Source: Pseudomonas sp. WJP1 (GTDB lineage Bacteria; Pseudomonadota; Gammaproteobacteria; Pseudomonadales; Pseudomonadaceae). Taken from it: a stretch of 64,000 bases of DNA. Shown in pieces: positions 53,194 through 62,792 of the stretch (positions within the stretch are counted from its first letter, which is position 1; every line of letters begins with the position of its first letter). Under the pieces are notes generated by a model that searched no databases, was not told the origin of the DNA, and was given only the letters and a program-made list of their open reading frames with translations. The stretch spans positions 3,460,501 to 3,524,500 of the forward strand of contig NZ_CP110128.1 in the NCBI RefSeq assembly GCF_028471945.1. The letters run 5' to 3'. The translations under genes were made by a program, and so were the position numbers.

Positions 53194-54264
53194 TCAGGAC
53201 GCTTGCGCCTGATTTTTCAGATGTCCGAAACTGGCGGGCTTGCGTGCCTTGCCTGGCAGTTGAACGTCCCCGTTGGCTACCCTCTGGCGCAGATACTGAT
53301 AGGTCTGCAGGGCCTGGCCATACATGTGTTCGCCGATCGTGATCTCTTCGTAGTCGTTGCCTGCCTGGGCAAATCCGGGCAGCGGTTTGATCTGGGTGTG
53401 ATAGTCGCAGGCATAAAACAGCGGGAAGGAGTAACGCTCCTCCTTCACGCTGCGCACCCGGTGCGCGGTGGCAACGAAGGCGCCTGCGGTCATCACTTCC
53501 AGCATGTCGCCGATGTTGACCACAAAGGCATCGGCGATCGGTGGTGCATCGATCCATTGTCCGAGGTTGTTCATCACCTCAAGGCCCGGTTTGTCGGCCA
53601 GGAGGATGGTGAAGCACTCGTAATCAGTATGGGCGCCAAGTCCCGGTGCGTCATGGGCGGCACCGTCGAAGGGGTAGTGGATCAGGCGCAGTTTTGATGG
53701 CGGGCGGGTGACCAGGCTGTCGAAGTAGTTCTCTTCCAGGCCCAGGGTCAGGGCAAAGCCTGCGAACAGGCGCCGGCCCAGGGCGAAGATCGCATCATAG
53801 TAGGCCGAAACAGCAGCCTTGAAACCTGGCAGCTGCGGCCAGTCGTTGGGCCCCAGCAATGGGGTGTTGGCCAGCACCAGCGGGTCATTGGCCGGCACTT
53901 CGAAGCCGACGTCGAAGGCCTCCTTGTGGTCCGGCTTGCCCTTGGAGTAGACCTCTTCACCTTCCGGTACAAAGCCCTTGTGGGTTTGCGAGGTGCCGAT
54001 GTAGTGCTGCATCTTGGTGTCGAAGGGCTGGTCGAAATAGTCCTTGGCCGCTTTGCGCAGGTTGGCGATCAATTGCGGGTCGATACCGTGATCGGTGATA
54101 TAGAGGAACCCGACTTCGCTGGCGGCACGCCCCAATTGTTCAGCCACGGCCAGGCGGTGTTCCAGTTCAAAACTGAACAGGCCGGCGATGTTGACCACCG
54201 GGATGCTGTTGAAGTTGGCTTTGTGTGTGTCAGTGCTGATGCTTTTATTTTTATTGTCAGGCAT
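53194..54264 (-). CDS. Isopenicillin N synthase-family Fe(II) oxygenase
   Basis: 356 residues from the ATG at 54264 ([10 protein letters not shown]); a longer frame exists but overlaps the upstream gene. N-terminal DIOX_N-like part: [30 protein letters not shown]. The Fe site is [13 protein letters not shown] (His-x-Asp) with the distal His in [14 protein letters not shown], and RYSFPLF gives the 2-oxoglutarate-type Arg-x-Ser. It probably hydroxylates or oxidises the compound imported by the transporter encoded downstream. Fifteen bases separate it from the upstream gene. Confidence 0.85.
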   Translation of the reverse strand: MPDNKNKSISTDTHKANFNSIPVVNIAGLFSFELEHRLAVAEQLGRAASEVGFLYITDHGIDPQLIANLRKAAKDYFDQPFDTKMQHYIGTSQTHKGFVPEGEEVYSKGKPDHKEAFDVGFEVPANDPLVLANTPLLGPNDWPQLPGFKAAVSAYYDAIFALGRRLFAGFALTLGLEENYFDSLVTRPPSKLRLIHYPFDGAAHDAPGLGAHTDYECFTILLADKPGLEVMNNLGQWIDAPPIADAFVVNIGDMLEVMTAGAFVATAHRVRSVKEERYSFPLFYACDYHTQIKPLPGFAQAGNDYEEITIGEHMYGQALQTYQYLRQRVANGDVQLPGKARKPASFGHLKNQAQAS

Positions 54265-54278
54265 GACGCGTGGGCTCC

Positions 54279-55130
54279 CTAAGGATGGCTTGAGTGGTGG
54301 AAGCGCTCGAAGTGTTCGCGCTCGGTCTGGCCCATCCACACGTTCAATGACCACAGGTCGGCCACCGGGACATTGGTGAAGGGCAAATGATGCAGGTAGC
54401 CGTCGGCGCCGAATTCCGGGGTCAGGGTGCTGACCTGGTAACCGCGGGCTTGCTGCGAGCGCCAGATGCTTTCCCAGTGCTGCTGATGGAAAGCCAGTTC
54501 CTTGGCATATTCGGGCGCCGCCGGGTGCGGAACCTGTGGACCCTGGTCATAGCCGACCCGGGCCTGGATATGGTGAACCCGCTCGACGAAGGCGCTGAGG
54601 TCATCGGCCGGGTCATTCAACAGCCGCTCGCAAGTCACGACCCAATGGCTGATGTCACTGGTGAATAAAAGGTCGGGCAGTTGCCGGATCAACTCCAGGG
54701 TCACCCAGGGGTTGAACAGCGAACGCGAGCGGTGGGTTTCAAAACTGCAGACCTGGCCGTGCTTGCGCGCCAGTTCCAGTGCCTGGCCGAAGAACTCCAC
54801 TTGTTGCGCCAAGGTCCAGCGATCATTGCCCGCCAGCACGTTGACAAAACGTGGGCCAAGCTCGGCGGCCCAGGCCAGTTTCCGGTCGAGGTCATGCAGA
54901 TGAACGGCGGGGGACGCCGATTGGTCCGGCAGTACATCGTAGGCGGTGAAGACCGTGCTGATGTAACCCACGCGATTGGCCTGGAGAAACGCGCCAAACT
55001 CAGCTCGCTCACCGGCGTCCAGTGGCAAGCGTGCTTCCATGCCCTCGAAGCCCGCCCGCAGCAACTCATCGAGTGCCTGGGCCTTGCTGGCGGTGTAGCC
55101 CCACAGCGTGCGGAAAATTTCCAGCTTCAT
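54279..55130 (-). CDS. Sugar-phosphate isomerase/epimerase-like TIM-barrel protein
   Basis: 283 residues, xylose isomerase-like AP_endonuc_2 fold. Metal-ligand type motifs are visible along the barrel: [10 protein letters not shown] near 28, [10 protein letters not shown] near 150, [10 protein letters not shown] near 180 and [14 protein letters not shown] near 205. First gene of the minus-strand operon that continues with the oxygenase, binding protein and fused permease-ATPase. Substrate unknown; the operon looks like uptake and degradation of one compound. Confidence 0.8.
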   Translation of the reverse strand: MKLEIFRTLWGYTASKAQALDELLRAGFEGMEARLPLDAGERAEFGAFLQANRVGYISTVFTAYDVLPDQSASPAVHLHDLDRKLAWAAELGPRFVNVLAGNDRWTLAQQVEFFGQALELARKHGQVCSFETHRSRSLFNPWVTLELIRQLPDLLFTSDISHWVVTCERLLNDPADDLSAFVERVHHIQARVGYDQGPQVPHPAAPEYAKELAFHQQHWESIWRSQQARGYQVSTLTPEFGADGYLHHLPFTNVPVADLWSLNVWMGQTEREHFERFHHSSHP

Positions 55131-55372
55131 CGGTGATCCTCGGCTATTTCGCTCTGGAGCCGATGTTAGGCATAGGCGGCGGCGTCAAAGAATCGGAAAA
55201 ATCAAATCAATACTTCAGGCTTTCATCAACAAATAGCTGGCTACTTATCCCGTTTGCCGGACGGGATTTCAGGGGCGGGCAGGCGTCTACGTTGGGGATT
55301 AGCGAGAGATGCCACTGTTACGGCATCATTTTGAAGAGTCCCAAGCTACAGTGGGCGCTGATGGCTCGGCGT

Positions 55373-56464
55373 TTACGACTCCTCATCGCCTAACAACGAC
55401 GTGGCTCGGCTGTTCAGCAGTGAACCCGCCTGGAAGTAACCCATTACCGTGGACACGCTGCGGTGTTCGGTCATGGCCATGACTTCGCCGAGCGGAACGC
55501 CCTGGCGCCCGGCCTCGGTGACAAACCCCGAGCGCAGGCTGTGCGCCGCCCAATCGCCCTCCAGACCCGCCAACTTGGCCCGGCGCTGGACAATGCGGGC
55601 CACCTGGTCAGCCGACAAGCCTGCCGTCCCGACCTTGCCGCCTTTATACATCCGCCGAAACAACGGGCCCTCCTGCGCCGGCGCAGCCTTCAGCCAGGCC
55701 GCCAGTGCCTGCGCCGCAGGGCCGCGCAATGGCTTGTCACGGCGTACACCGCCGGTGTCGGTCTTGGTCGCGCCCAGGGCGTACAGCCAGGTGTCGGCAT
55801 CCAGTTGGCGCACATCGCCCACTTGCAGGCCGACCACTTCCGAACGGCGCCGTCCGCCACCACTCCAGGCAAGCAGGAGCAGGGCGCGGTCGCGAACGCC
55901 GCGCACACCATCGGTACAGGTGGCAAGCAGGGCCTGCAACGGTTCCAGCACGATCGCAGTTTTCTTGCGCACCGCCACGCCCTGGCGCGCCTGCGCTTTG
56001 CGCGCTTCGCGCAACAGGGTCTTCAGCGCCGACGCTTCGGTTGGACTGTCCCACTCATTGATTCGGTGCCATTTGCCCAGCACGGCCAGGCGGTGAGTGA
56101 CCGTGTTGTACGCCAGGGCGCCGGGTTTGCTTTTGACTCGCGCCTTGACCAGCGCCGCGTCGATTCCGGGCGGCAGCAGGTGCGTCCAGCCACCATCGGC
56201 CAGGGGGCGTGCCAAATGATCAACGACAAACTGCAGCGCCACCGCGGTCGGCAGTGGCGCGTCACCCAATGCCTGGCCGTAACGCAATTGCAGCCACGCC
56301 GACCAGTAGGTCAGGGCGCTGCGGTAGCTGCGTACGGTATTGGCCGCGGTGCCGGCAGCGAGAAAGGCCGCCGCCGCTTCCTGGGCGTTGATCGCCAGGG
56401 AATGCGGGTTTAGCGGGGTTTCGTCCACCAACGATAATTGATCTGTAATATTTAATACGTTCAA
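55373..56464 (-). CDS. Tyrosine recombinase/integrase
   Basis: About 363 residues. N-terminal SAM-like domain (AAGTAANTVRSYRSALTYWS), then the catalytic domain: first Arg in WSGGGRRRSEVVGLQVGDVR, Lys in TKTD, HSLRSGFVTEAGRQG (His-x-x-Arg), and the Tyr in STVMGYFQAGS. The frame begins with TTG at 56464 and no better start is obvious; the ribosome site is poor, so the start is uncertain. A 15-base palindrome overlaps this start. It is divergent from a KfrA-like gene; no clear att sites or other mobile genes surround it, so it may be a domesticated or housekeeping recombinase. Confidence 0.87.
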   Translation of the reverse strand: MNVLNITDQLSLVDETPLNPHSLAINAQEAAAAFLAAGTAANTVRSYRSALTYWSAWLQLRYGQALGDAPLPTAVALQFVVDHLARPLADGGWTHLLPPGIDAALVKARVKSKPGALAYNTVTHRLAVLGKWHRINEWDSPTEASALKTLLREARKAQARQGVAVRKKTAIVLEPLQALLATCTDGVRGVRDRALLLLAWSGGGRRRSEVVGLQVGDVRQLDADTWLYALGATKTDTGGVRRDKPLRGPAAQALAAWLKAAPAQEGPLFRRMYKGGKVGTAGLSADQVARIVQRRAKLAGLEGDWAAHSLRSGFVTEAGRQGVPLGEVMAMTEHRSVSTVMGYFQAGSLLNSRATSLLGDEES

Positions 56465-56516
56465 CGTATGATAATTCCATTATTCAAAATATAACGTCGG
56501 ATAACATTCTATTATC
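56455..56516. promoter_or_regulatory. Operator dyads between integrase and KfrA-like genes
   Basis: The region contains ATACGTT-C-AACGTAT (56455-56469, perfect 7-1-7), ATAAT-TCC-ATTAT (56471-56483) and GATAA-N7-TTATC (56500-56516). KfrA-type proteins repress their own promoters by binding such AT-rich dyads, so this is the likely operator for the divergent pair. Confidence 0.45.
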
Positions 56517-56542
56517 AGATCTAATATACCCGGAGGTGAGCC

Positions 56543-57448
56543 ATGGCAGTAGGGGTGCCGGAAAATGACGTGTTTGCGGCGGCGGACGCGGTGCTGGCCC
56601 GCGGCGAGCGCCCGACCGTGGAACGCGTGCGCCTGGAGCTGGGGCGTGGCAGTCCGGCGCGGGTTGGCGGCCTGCTCGATCAATGGTGGGCGCGCCTGGC
56701 AGAGCGACTGAGCGGCGAGACCCGTCTGCCAGCGCTGCCCGGCGAGGTCTCGCAAGCGTTTGTCGCGGTGTGGCAGCAGGCGATTCACCTGGCGCAGGGC
56801 GTCGCCGAACAAGGGCTGGCGGAACAACGCAAGGTGCTGATCGCAGAGCGCGAGCGGGTCGCCGAGATCGAGGATCAGGCGCGTCAGGACGCAGCACAGT
56901 TTCGCCAGCAGGCGGCGGAGGCTCTGGCTGGACGCCAGGCAGCCGAGTTGCGTCTGGCAGATCTGGAGCTGCTGTTGTCCCAGCGCCAGACGCAGATCGA
57001 GGACCTGCAACAGCAGCGTGAAGGTTTGTTGCATGAGCGCCGCGAAGCCCAGCAGCACAACCAGGCACTGCAGCAGGATCTACAGTCGCTGCGACTCAAG
57101 GCCGAGGAGGATTTACAGTCGCTGCGGGTAAAGGCCGAGCAGGAGCGCGCCGCACAAGAGAGCTACGTGCGCGGGGTCGAGGATCGGGCACACCGAGAGG
57201 TCGACCGTGCGCGGGAGGAGGGCAAGGCGATGGCGATCCAACTCAAGGCCACCGGCCGGCAAGTCGAGCAGTTGCAGCGCAGAATCGAGTTGAGCCAGAC
57301 CGAATTCAATCAAGTCCAGCAACGCGCCGCGGCGCAGCAGGCCCGTGCCGATACCCTGGAGCAGCAACTGATCCAGGTGCGCGAAGCACCACCCGCCAAG
57401 CGCAAGGCGCGCATACGCAAAACGCCCGCGGCGCAGGGCTCAGTCTAA
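56543..57448 (+). CDS. KfrA-like DNA-binding coiled-coil protein
   Basis: 301 residues. N-terminal KfrA_N helix-turn-helix: DVFAAADAVLARGERPTVER, VRLELGRGSPARVGGLLDQW. Residues ~115-280 are a long coiled coil (EIEDQARQDAAQFRQQAAEA, LQQDLQSLRLKAEEDLQSLR), with a basic C terminus KRKARIRKTPAAQGSV. KfrA proteins are plasmid-stabilising, filament-forming DNA binders; chromosomal homologues beside an integrase are common in Pseudomonas as I know it. Ribosome site GGAGGTGAGCC before the ATG. Confidence 0.85.
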   Translation: MAVGVPENDVFAAADAVLARGERPTVERVRLELGRGSPARVGGLLDQWWARLAERLSGETRLPALPGEVSQAFVAVWQQAIHLAQGVAEQGLAEQRKVLIAERERVAEIEDQARQDAAQFRQQAAEALAGRQAAELRLADLELLLSQRQTQIEDLQQQREGLLHERREAQQHNQALQQDLQSLRLKAEEDLQSLRVKAEQERAAQESYVRGVEDRAHREVDRAREEGKAMAIQLKATGRQVEQLQRRIELSQTEFNQVQQRAAAQQARADTLEQQLIQVREAPPAKRKARIRKTPAAQGSV

Positions 57449-57618
57449 ACGTGAGTGTTGTGATGCCCTTTGCCTCCTTTTCGAAACGCAAAAACCGGAT
57501 TGCACGGCTTGAGCTCAAACGGCCAGGGCAAACATTCGGCGCCGGCGGGCTATCAAGTGGGCGATGGTGGTGTAGCAGGGGGGGGATTGGGTCGAGAGGG
57601 GGTGACGTGCGGGTGAAC

Positions 57619-58938
57619 TCAGAACAGGAAGTTCAGCGACTCCTGCAACAACAGTGCATCGCCGTGCACTGGGGTAAGCACCGGGTTATGAGTATAGGTC
57701 AGGCCGCTGATCAGGTAGATGCCGGACGTTAACTGCGCGGCGTAGGAGGCGGTCGCGGCCAGGGTGTAGTCAGCGGTGTTCATGCGGGAACCGGTATACA
57801 CGTCACGCAGTTCCTTGCTGTAGTAGCTTTTGGTCACGCCGAACGCGAGCATGTCCGTCGGCCGGTTGACGAAGGGCCCGACGTTGAATGCGGTGAACTG
57901 GATGGCCTTGTTGATGGCGTTGACCGAGTCCGGTGAATAGTCGACCTTGCTGTCCAGGTACCAGCCCCGCGCATCGCCCCAGGGTTTGCTGACCTGCAGG
58001 GTGCCGGCAAGGTACATCCCATAGTTGTTGTCGGATTTCTCGCCGGACTTGAACTCGGTGTATTGACTGGTGTTGTACAGCGCGCCGGCGCGAAACCAGG
58101 CCGAATTCTCGCTGGCGCTGGCGGCGCGCTTGTAGCCGAACTCGTCGATGAACAGTGCCTTTGCGTTCGGCACGCTCAGGCGAAAACCGCTGGGGTTGTC
58201 TTCCACGTCCTGGGCAATGCCGCCGGGGCTGACGCTGCGAGTGACCGCGAAGCTGTTGTAATAACGCAGCTTTGGGTCGCGCACGATCACGTTCAGGGTC
58301 GGCGTCGGCTCGGTGGCTGACATGCCCACCTGGAACGGCACCACGCTGCTCGGACCGAGTGCTGCCGTGGAGGCGTTGCCACCCAGTGCGATGCCGTAGA
58401 ACAGGCGTACGCCGGTGATGTAGCCGTATTCCAGCTCAAGCTGATGATTGAAGAACGACTGGTTGATCGCAAACACGGTCATGGTGGTGACACGCGGGTT
58501 GGCCGGCGTGTAGTTGGCGCCCACCCACTGCGCGGCGAGGGTGAATTGCGCGTCATTGGCAAAGCCCACGCGGGTCAGGTCGTAGGTCAGGTAGGTATTG
58601 AGGGACGCGTTGTAGCTGGGGTTCTGCCCGTTGTACACCTGAGGCTTGGCATTGTGTCCGAGCACGTCATAGGTGTAGCCATTGAAGGAGGTCGCGGTAA
58701 AGCCAAGGCCGTGCTCGGCCAGGGCTTCGCGCAGGCCGCCGAGCTCCGGGCTGATACGGCCGCAGATCGGCACGGGCTTGATGACGATTTCGGCGCGGGT
58801 CAGGTATTGGTCGTAATTCATGCATTTGGGTTTGCCGGGGGCAGCCGGACTGGCGCTGCTGGCGGCATTGGCGGCGGTACAACCGGACCAGGCCAACACC
58901 ACCAGGCAGGCTTTCATCGGGTACGGCATGGATCGCAT
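57619..58938 (-). CDS. OprB-family carbohydrate porin
   Basis: About 439 residues, choosing the ATG at 58938 (GGGGA 11 bases upstream; nearby ATG at 58929 and 58917 also possible). Signal peptide KACLVVLAWSGCTAANAAS. Beta-barrel-type mature chain with alternating strands (SLNTYLTYDLTRVGFAND, LAAQWVGANYTPANPRVTTM, HQLELEYGYITGVRLFYG) ending in the outer-membrane signature SLNFLF with a terminal Phe. Substrate is not evident; family members pass sugars. Confidence 0.78.
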   Translation of the reverse strand: MRSMPYPMKACLVVLAWSGCTAANAASSASPAAPGKPKCMNYDQYLTRAEIVIKPVPICGRISPELGGLREALAEHGLGFTATSFNGYTYDVLGHNAKPQVYNGQNPSYNASLNTYLTYDLTRVGFANDAQFTLAAQWVGANYTPANPRVTTMTVFAINQSFFNHQLELEYGYITGVRLFYGIALGGNASTAALGPSSVVPFQVGMSATEPTPTLNVIVRDPKLRYYNSFAVTRSVSPGGIAQDVEDNPSGFRLSVPNAKALFIDEFGYKRAASASENSAWFRAGALYNTSQYTEFKSGEKSDNNYGMYLAGTLQVSKPWGDARGWYLDSKVDYSPDSVNAINKAIQFTAFNVGPFVNRPTDMLAFGVTKSYYSKELRDVYTGSRMNTADYTLAATASYAAQLTSGIYLISGLTYTHNPVLTPVHGDALLLQESLNFLF

Positions 58939-59094
58939 CTTAAACAATTCCCCATCCTGTTCCAGTCAAAAAGGACGACCCCCAACGGTTTTCGGCAGCG
59001 GGTTGCGGCGCGGGTATCCGCGCATTTTCGTCACCCGCGCAGGGTGCCAACGGGGTGCGACTGTACGGGATAATGCGTTTGGATGGGGCGCGAT

Positions 59095-59223
59095 CAGCGA
59101 TTCCAGTGCAACCAACAGCCGCTGCAACCTGCGGACATCGCCGAGACGATCTTCTGGCTGATGAACCAGTCGGCGCAAATCAACATCAACAGCCTGGAGG
59201 TGATGCCGGTGGCCCAGGCCTGA
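59095..59223 (+). pseudogene. C-terminal remnant of an SDR (3-hydroxy acid dehydrogenase-like) gene
   Basis: About 40 codons remain and read PLQPADIAETIFWLMNQ-type residues followed by QININSLEVMPVAQA and TGA at 59221. This matches the YdfG-type C terminus (EDIAETIFW...NINSLEVMPV). Nothing upstream continues the frame and there is no start; it is a gene relic between the porin promoter and the deacetylase gene. Confidence 0.7.
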
Positions 59224-59295
59224 AACAACTTTGCGATTGAGCGGGGGGGCGGTGGGTTGAATGGCCAAACTGGCTGGACAATCGTACGCGGTCCC

Positions 59296-59320
59296 CTGTA
59301 GGAGCGATGCTTGCTCGCGA
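59296..59320 (+). repeat. Single REP element
   Basis: CTGTAGGAGCGATGCTTGCTCGCGA carries the internal palindrome GAGC...GCTC of Pseudomonas REP sequences, a single unit with no paired copy in view. It lies 70 bases after the SDR remnant. Confidence 0.55.
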
Positions 59321-59396
59321 TGCACGTCAACGATGACGCGGGCGACCTGAATGCCCGCGGTCTACATCGAAAACAGTTGCTTCAGTGGGTCACCAC

Positions 59397-60290
59397 TCAA
59401 GCAGGAAATTGCGCTATCCAGTGCCTGGCAATTTCTTCACGCCGACAGATCCACACCGCGTCATGGCCTTGCACGTAATCGAGAAAGCGCGCCAGCGCCA
59501 GCGCACGACCAGGATGGCCACTGATCCGCCCATGCAGGCCGACACTCATCATCTTCGGATGTTGCGCGCCTTCCTGCCACAGCAGGTCGAAAGCATCCTT
59601 GAGCAGCCGGAAGAAGTCATCACCACAGGCGAAACCATTCGGCAGCAGATAGCGGGCGTCGTTATTGACCAGTGTGTAAGGGATCACCAGGTGGGCGGGC
59701 TCGCCTGGGAGCCAATAGGGCAGGTCATCGTTGTAGGCGTCGGAGCTATAGAGAAACCCGCCTTCCTCGCGCAGCAGGCGGCGGGTGTTCTGGCTGACCC
59801 TGCCTGTGTACCAACCCACGGGGCGTTTGCCGCAGATCTGCTCGATCACGTCTAGCGTGAGGCGGATATGGAGCCGCTCCTGGTCTTCAGGCATGTCGCG
59901 ATAGTCCAGCCAACGGTAGCCATGCCCGGCAATCTCATGCCCGGCAGCGCACAGCGCATGGCCAATCGCCGGGGTGAGTTCCAGTGCCCGGCCTACGGCG
60001 AAGGCGGTCAGCGGCAGGCCTCGGGCGCTGAACAGCTCGAGAATGCGCCACACACCGGCGCGCGCTCCGTATTCGTACATGCCCTCGACGCTCAAGTCCG
60101 CTTCCCCCACACGCGGCGGGCGGCCCGGCAGTTCGTGAAGCCAGGCCTCCGACTGCGCATCGCCATTGAGGATGCATGACTCTGCGCCTTCCTCTATGTT
60201 CAGGACGAACTGCACCGCAACGCGCGCCTCACCGGGCCATCGCGGGTGAGGCGGGCAGCCACCATAACCGATGAGGTCGCGGGCGGGCAT
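59397..60290 (-). CDS. Polysaccharide deacetylase-family protein, PuuE-like
   Basis: 297 residues. NodB-type motifs: [20 protein letters not shown], then [20 protein letters not shown] (metal-ligand histidines) and [20 protein letters not shown]. The style and length match PuuE allantoinases and related cytoplasmic deacetylase-like proteins rather than chitin deacetylases; no signal peptide. Its ATG overlaps the TGA of the upstream GNAT gene, so the two are translationally coupled. Confidence 0.8.
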   Translation of the reverse strand: MPARDLIGYGGCPPHPRWPGEARVAVQFVLNIEEGAESCILNGDAQSEAWLHELPGRPPRVGEADLSVEGMYEYGARAGVWRILELFSARGLPLTAFAVGRALELTPAIGHALCAAGHEIAGHGYRWLDYRDMPEDQERLHIRLTLDVIEQICGKRPVGWYTGRVSQNTRRLLREEGGFLYSSDAYNDDLPYWLPGEPAHLVIPYTLVNNDARYLLPNGFACGDDFFRLLKDAFDLLWQEGAQHPKMMSVGLHGRISGHPGRALALARFLDYVQGHDAVWICRREEIARHWIAQFPA

Positions 60291-61162
60291 CAGCCCAGCT
60301 CGAAGGTGGTGACGCCGAACACGCGTTCGTGCGCGATCGCCGGAGGAGGGCCGAGGTACATGCGTGCACAGCCAAAAACCTCGACCATGCCCTGTTGGCG
60401 CACGAGCGCCATCGCGGCGGGGTTATTCTCCGGGGCATCGAGAAACAACGGGGCACCCTGCGCAAATTCCGCCAGGCGCGCATAGAGGGCATTGGCTGTC
60501 AGGGCGTCATCGGCGAACAAGGGGCCGATCTTGTAGCCTTCAAGGCAGCGCCTTGCTACGCCATAGCCGCTGAGTTTGCCATCACGCTGGCAACCCACGG
60601 CGAGGGCGTCAGCCTGGGCTATCCACCCCCTCAGAAAGTCGGCGCGCTCGGCCGGGAAACAGGTGCGGTCGTAATCGACAACCTGATCGAACGGGAAAGT
60701 GGCCAACGCAACGATGGCCTGGTCGTCTGCCTGCGAGATCGCCGGGCGTTTGGCAGCATCGGCACGAAAACGCATATTGCGATGGGAGAAGACGAAACCA
60801 CCCTTGGCGTAGTAGTCCTGCATCGCGAAGACTCCGTCCATGCCGATGCTTGCGCCTGGGCGCAGGCGGGCGAGGAGTCGCTCGCGGCGTGCGTGCCAGA
60901 GGGTATTGCCCAGGCCTTGGCCGCGAAATTCAGGCCGGACGATGAAAAACCCCATGAAACCGAATTCGCCATGGTAGGAAGTGATGGCGCCGCCGCCGAT
61001 CAATTCGCCGCCCAGGGACGCCGCGATGAAGGCGGCAGGGTCCGCAGCCCAGAACAGCTCGGCATCGTGAACGCCGGGATTCCAGCCTTCACGGGCAGCC
61101 CAACCGACGAGCTCGTCCAGCTCGGGACGGGTCATGTTGCGTATGACCAGCTTTTTCGACAC
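60290..61162 (-). CDS. Double-domain GNAT acetyltransferase
   Basis: 290 residues. N-terminal GNAT with [20 protein letters not shown], the acetyl-CoA loop RGQGLG; a second GNAT-like half spans about 150-285 ([20 protein letters not shown]). Family resembles YitH/HPA2-type acetyltransferases with two modules. Its stop overlaps the deacetylase start. Substrate unknown; the pair suggests acetylation and deacetylation or amide chemistry of one metabolite. Confidence 0.8.
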   Translation of the reverse strand: MSKKLVIRNMTRPELDELVGWAAREGWNPGVHDAELFWAADPAAFIAASLGGELIGGGAITSYHGEFGFMGFFIVRPEFRGQGLGNTLWHARRERLLARLRPGASIGMDGVFAMQDYYAKGGFVFSHRNMRFRADAAKRPAISQADDQAIVALATFPFDQVVDYDRTCFPAERADFLRGWIAQADALAVGCQRDGKLSGYGVARRCLEGYKIGPLFADDALTANALYARLAEFAQGAPLFLDAPENNPAAMALVRQQGMVEVFGCARMYLGPPPAIAHERVFGVTTFELG

Positions 61163-61434
61163 TGCGAAGTTCTCCTCAATTGCTAATCGAGTAGGTTAAA
61201 CGCTAGCAGATGTCGGGGCTTCGGGATAAAGCGGGGAGGGAACCAGCATTGAATCTATCGACATACAGGCATTTTATCGAATTTAAATAAACTCCATAAT
61301 TTGGGTAGAAACATGGACGCTATTCGCAATCCCTACGCACCTGGTGCCGATACTCGTCCCCCGAGCTTGCCGGGTGTCATGTTATCCGCGAGAAGGCGAT
61401 CTAACCACCTTGCCGCCTGAGGCCTAGGCGAGCT
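61163..61434. other. Intergenic region upstream of the GNAT-deacetylase pair
   Basis: AT-rich promoter-like DNA between two minus-strand genes. I see no gene in it and no clear sigma-70 hexamers. Confidence 0.35.
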
Positions 61435-61636
61435 TCATGGTATTACGATGAGTTCACGTTTGCGCATCGTGCGTTCGGCAAAGAAAACATTCGCCTTGCC
61501 ATCGCCAACAGGCTTGAGACTCGCTGCAGTGTCTTGCACCGTGACGAGCGTGGCGACGACTCCAGTACTGGCGGCGTTGGTTTCTTCGCCCAATCCCGTC
61601 ACGTATTTCTTTTGATAGGCAATAATCCATCTCTCA
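61435..61636 (-). pseudogene. Short open frame without a start, possible gene relic
   Basis: A minus-strand frame of about 66 codons ends with TGA at 61435 and contains AYQKKYVTGLGEETNAASTG and VVATLVTVQDTAASLKP, closing with AERTMRKRELIVIP. It runs up to a stop just 3' of the universal stress gene and has no credible start or ribosome site. Its residue composition is coding-like, so I read it as the end of a lost gene; no family was recognised. Confidence 0.35.
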
Positions 61637-62554
61637 ATTTATTTCAGGTGAAACCACCCACACGCTGCACGGCATCTTGTACAGCAGATGCTCCACAGTG
61701 CTGCCGATTAATCGCTCCATGGCGCCGTGACCGATGCGACCCATGACAATGACATCAGTGTCATAAGCCCCGGCATAGCTGGAAAGCACCTTGACCGGAT
61801 TACCCATGATCATGTGCTGGTGCTCCGGCGCAATACCGTTGCGCTCCGAAAGCTCGCGGAACGCGTCAGCCTGCGCGTCGAACAGCGTCTTGGCTTTACT
61901 CGAGAAAAAAAATGCCGAGCCATTACTGAAACCGAATTCATCTGCGCTGATGGATGAAAGGTCATGGGCGTAGACCACGTCGAGCTCAGCGTTGCAGGTA
62001 GCGGCCAGTTTTGACGCCTCGCGCAGAATCCTGTCGTTGAAACCTTCGTATTGGTCATCGCAATGAAAAGGGTCGACGGCGGCGACGATCTTGCGCGGCA
62101 ATGCGTGGCGCATATGGCTGACAAAATGCAGTGGCACCGGGCATTCGCGCAGCAAATGGATATCCAGAGTGGTAAACATCAGACGTGACAGCAGCGATTC
62201 GTGTTCCAGCGCCTTGATCAATGCCGCCATCGGCTGTTCTTTGAGATGAATGAGGATTTCCTGCAGCGGCCGCTCCACCCAGACCACTTCAGTGGTGACG
62301 TGAACCCCGATCTTGCGCATCGGTCTGGCCTGGTCTTCAAGCCATTGACGATGGCGCTCGACATAGCCTAGTCGCATCTGTTCCTGCGCTTGTTCGTTGA
62401 CCATTCCAGCGGTCGCCAGCCCCTCGAGATAATCGAACGCCACGATGTGCAGTGCCGCATCCGAGGCCTTGGCCAGCGCAGCGGCCCGGTCGAAGGCCGG
62501 GCTGTTTTCCATCAACGGCGAGACGACCAGCATGAAACGTGATTGATCAGACAT
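61634..62554 (-). CDS. Tandem universal stress protein
   Basis: 306 residues from the ATG at 62554 (MSDQSRFMLVVSP); the frame stays open far upstream but the family start is here. Two UspA domains: residues 1-150 with VVSPLMENSPAFDRAAALAK, and 150-306 with the ATP-binding loop GRIGHGAMERLIGSTVEHLL followed by PCSVWVV. An ANR/FNR box lies 68 bases upstream, so expression at low oxygen is expected, as for other Pseudomonas tandem Usp genes. Confidence 0.88.
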   Translation of the reverse strand: MSDQSRFMLVVSPLMENSPAFDRAAALAKASDAALHIVAFDYLEGLATAGMVNEQAQEQMRLGYVERHRQWLEDQARPMRKIGVHVTTEVVWVERPLQEILIHLKEQPMAALIKALEHESLLSRLMFTTLDIHLLRECPVPLHFVSHMRHALPRKIVAAVDPFHCDDQYEGFNDRILREASKLAATCNAELDVVYAHDLSSISADEFGFSNGSAFFFSSKAKTLFDAQADAFRELSERNGIAPEHQHMIMGNPVKVLSSYAGAYDTDVIVMGRIGHGAMERLIGSTVEHLLYKMPCSVWVVSPEIN

Positions 62555-62621
62555 GACAAATCTCCGGTAGGTAATCACGCAATTGCTTGCCCAAATCCTG
62601 CTGAAGACCAGAGCGACGGGG

Positions 62622-62635
62622 TTGATCTTTGTCAA
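62622..62635 (-). promoter_or_regulatory. ANR/FNR box for the universal stress gene
   Basis: TTGATCTTTGTCAA fits the ANR consensus TTGAT-N4-(A/G)TCAA exactly. It is 68 bases from the start of the minus-strand universal stress gene, a sensible distance for an activating site, though it could act on both directions. Confidence 0.65.
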
Positions 62636-62700
62636 ATGGCGTGGAGAAGCACGATGCTGCCCGACGTGTGGTCGCCCACGTCTCGTCCAGTGACAGATTT

Positions 62701-62714
62701 GTTGACCATGATCA
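62701..62714 (+). promoter_or_regulatory. Second ANR/FNR-like box, for the dehydrogenase gene
   Basis: TTGACCATGATCAA has one change from TTGAT-N4-ATCAA. It lies 79 bases before the dehydrogenase ATG at 62793, so each divergent gene may have its own low-oxygen site. Confidence 0.55.
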
Positions 62715-62792
62715 ATCTTTCGTCGATCTCCCCGGCGCAGTCTTTGGGTTCGTACGGGAGGTTGGCTTGCGCACGGTAGAGGAGGGAACACC

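Noticed and set aside
55139..55372. Possible gene between the isomerase-like and integrase genes
   Set aside because: The stretch has no frame with a ribosome site and family motif; it looks like the promoter region of the minus-strand operon.
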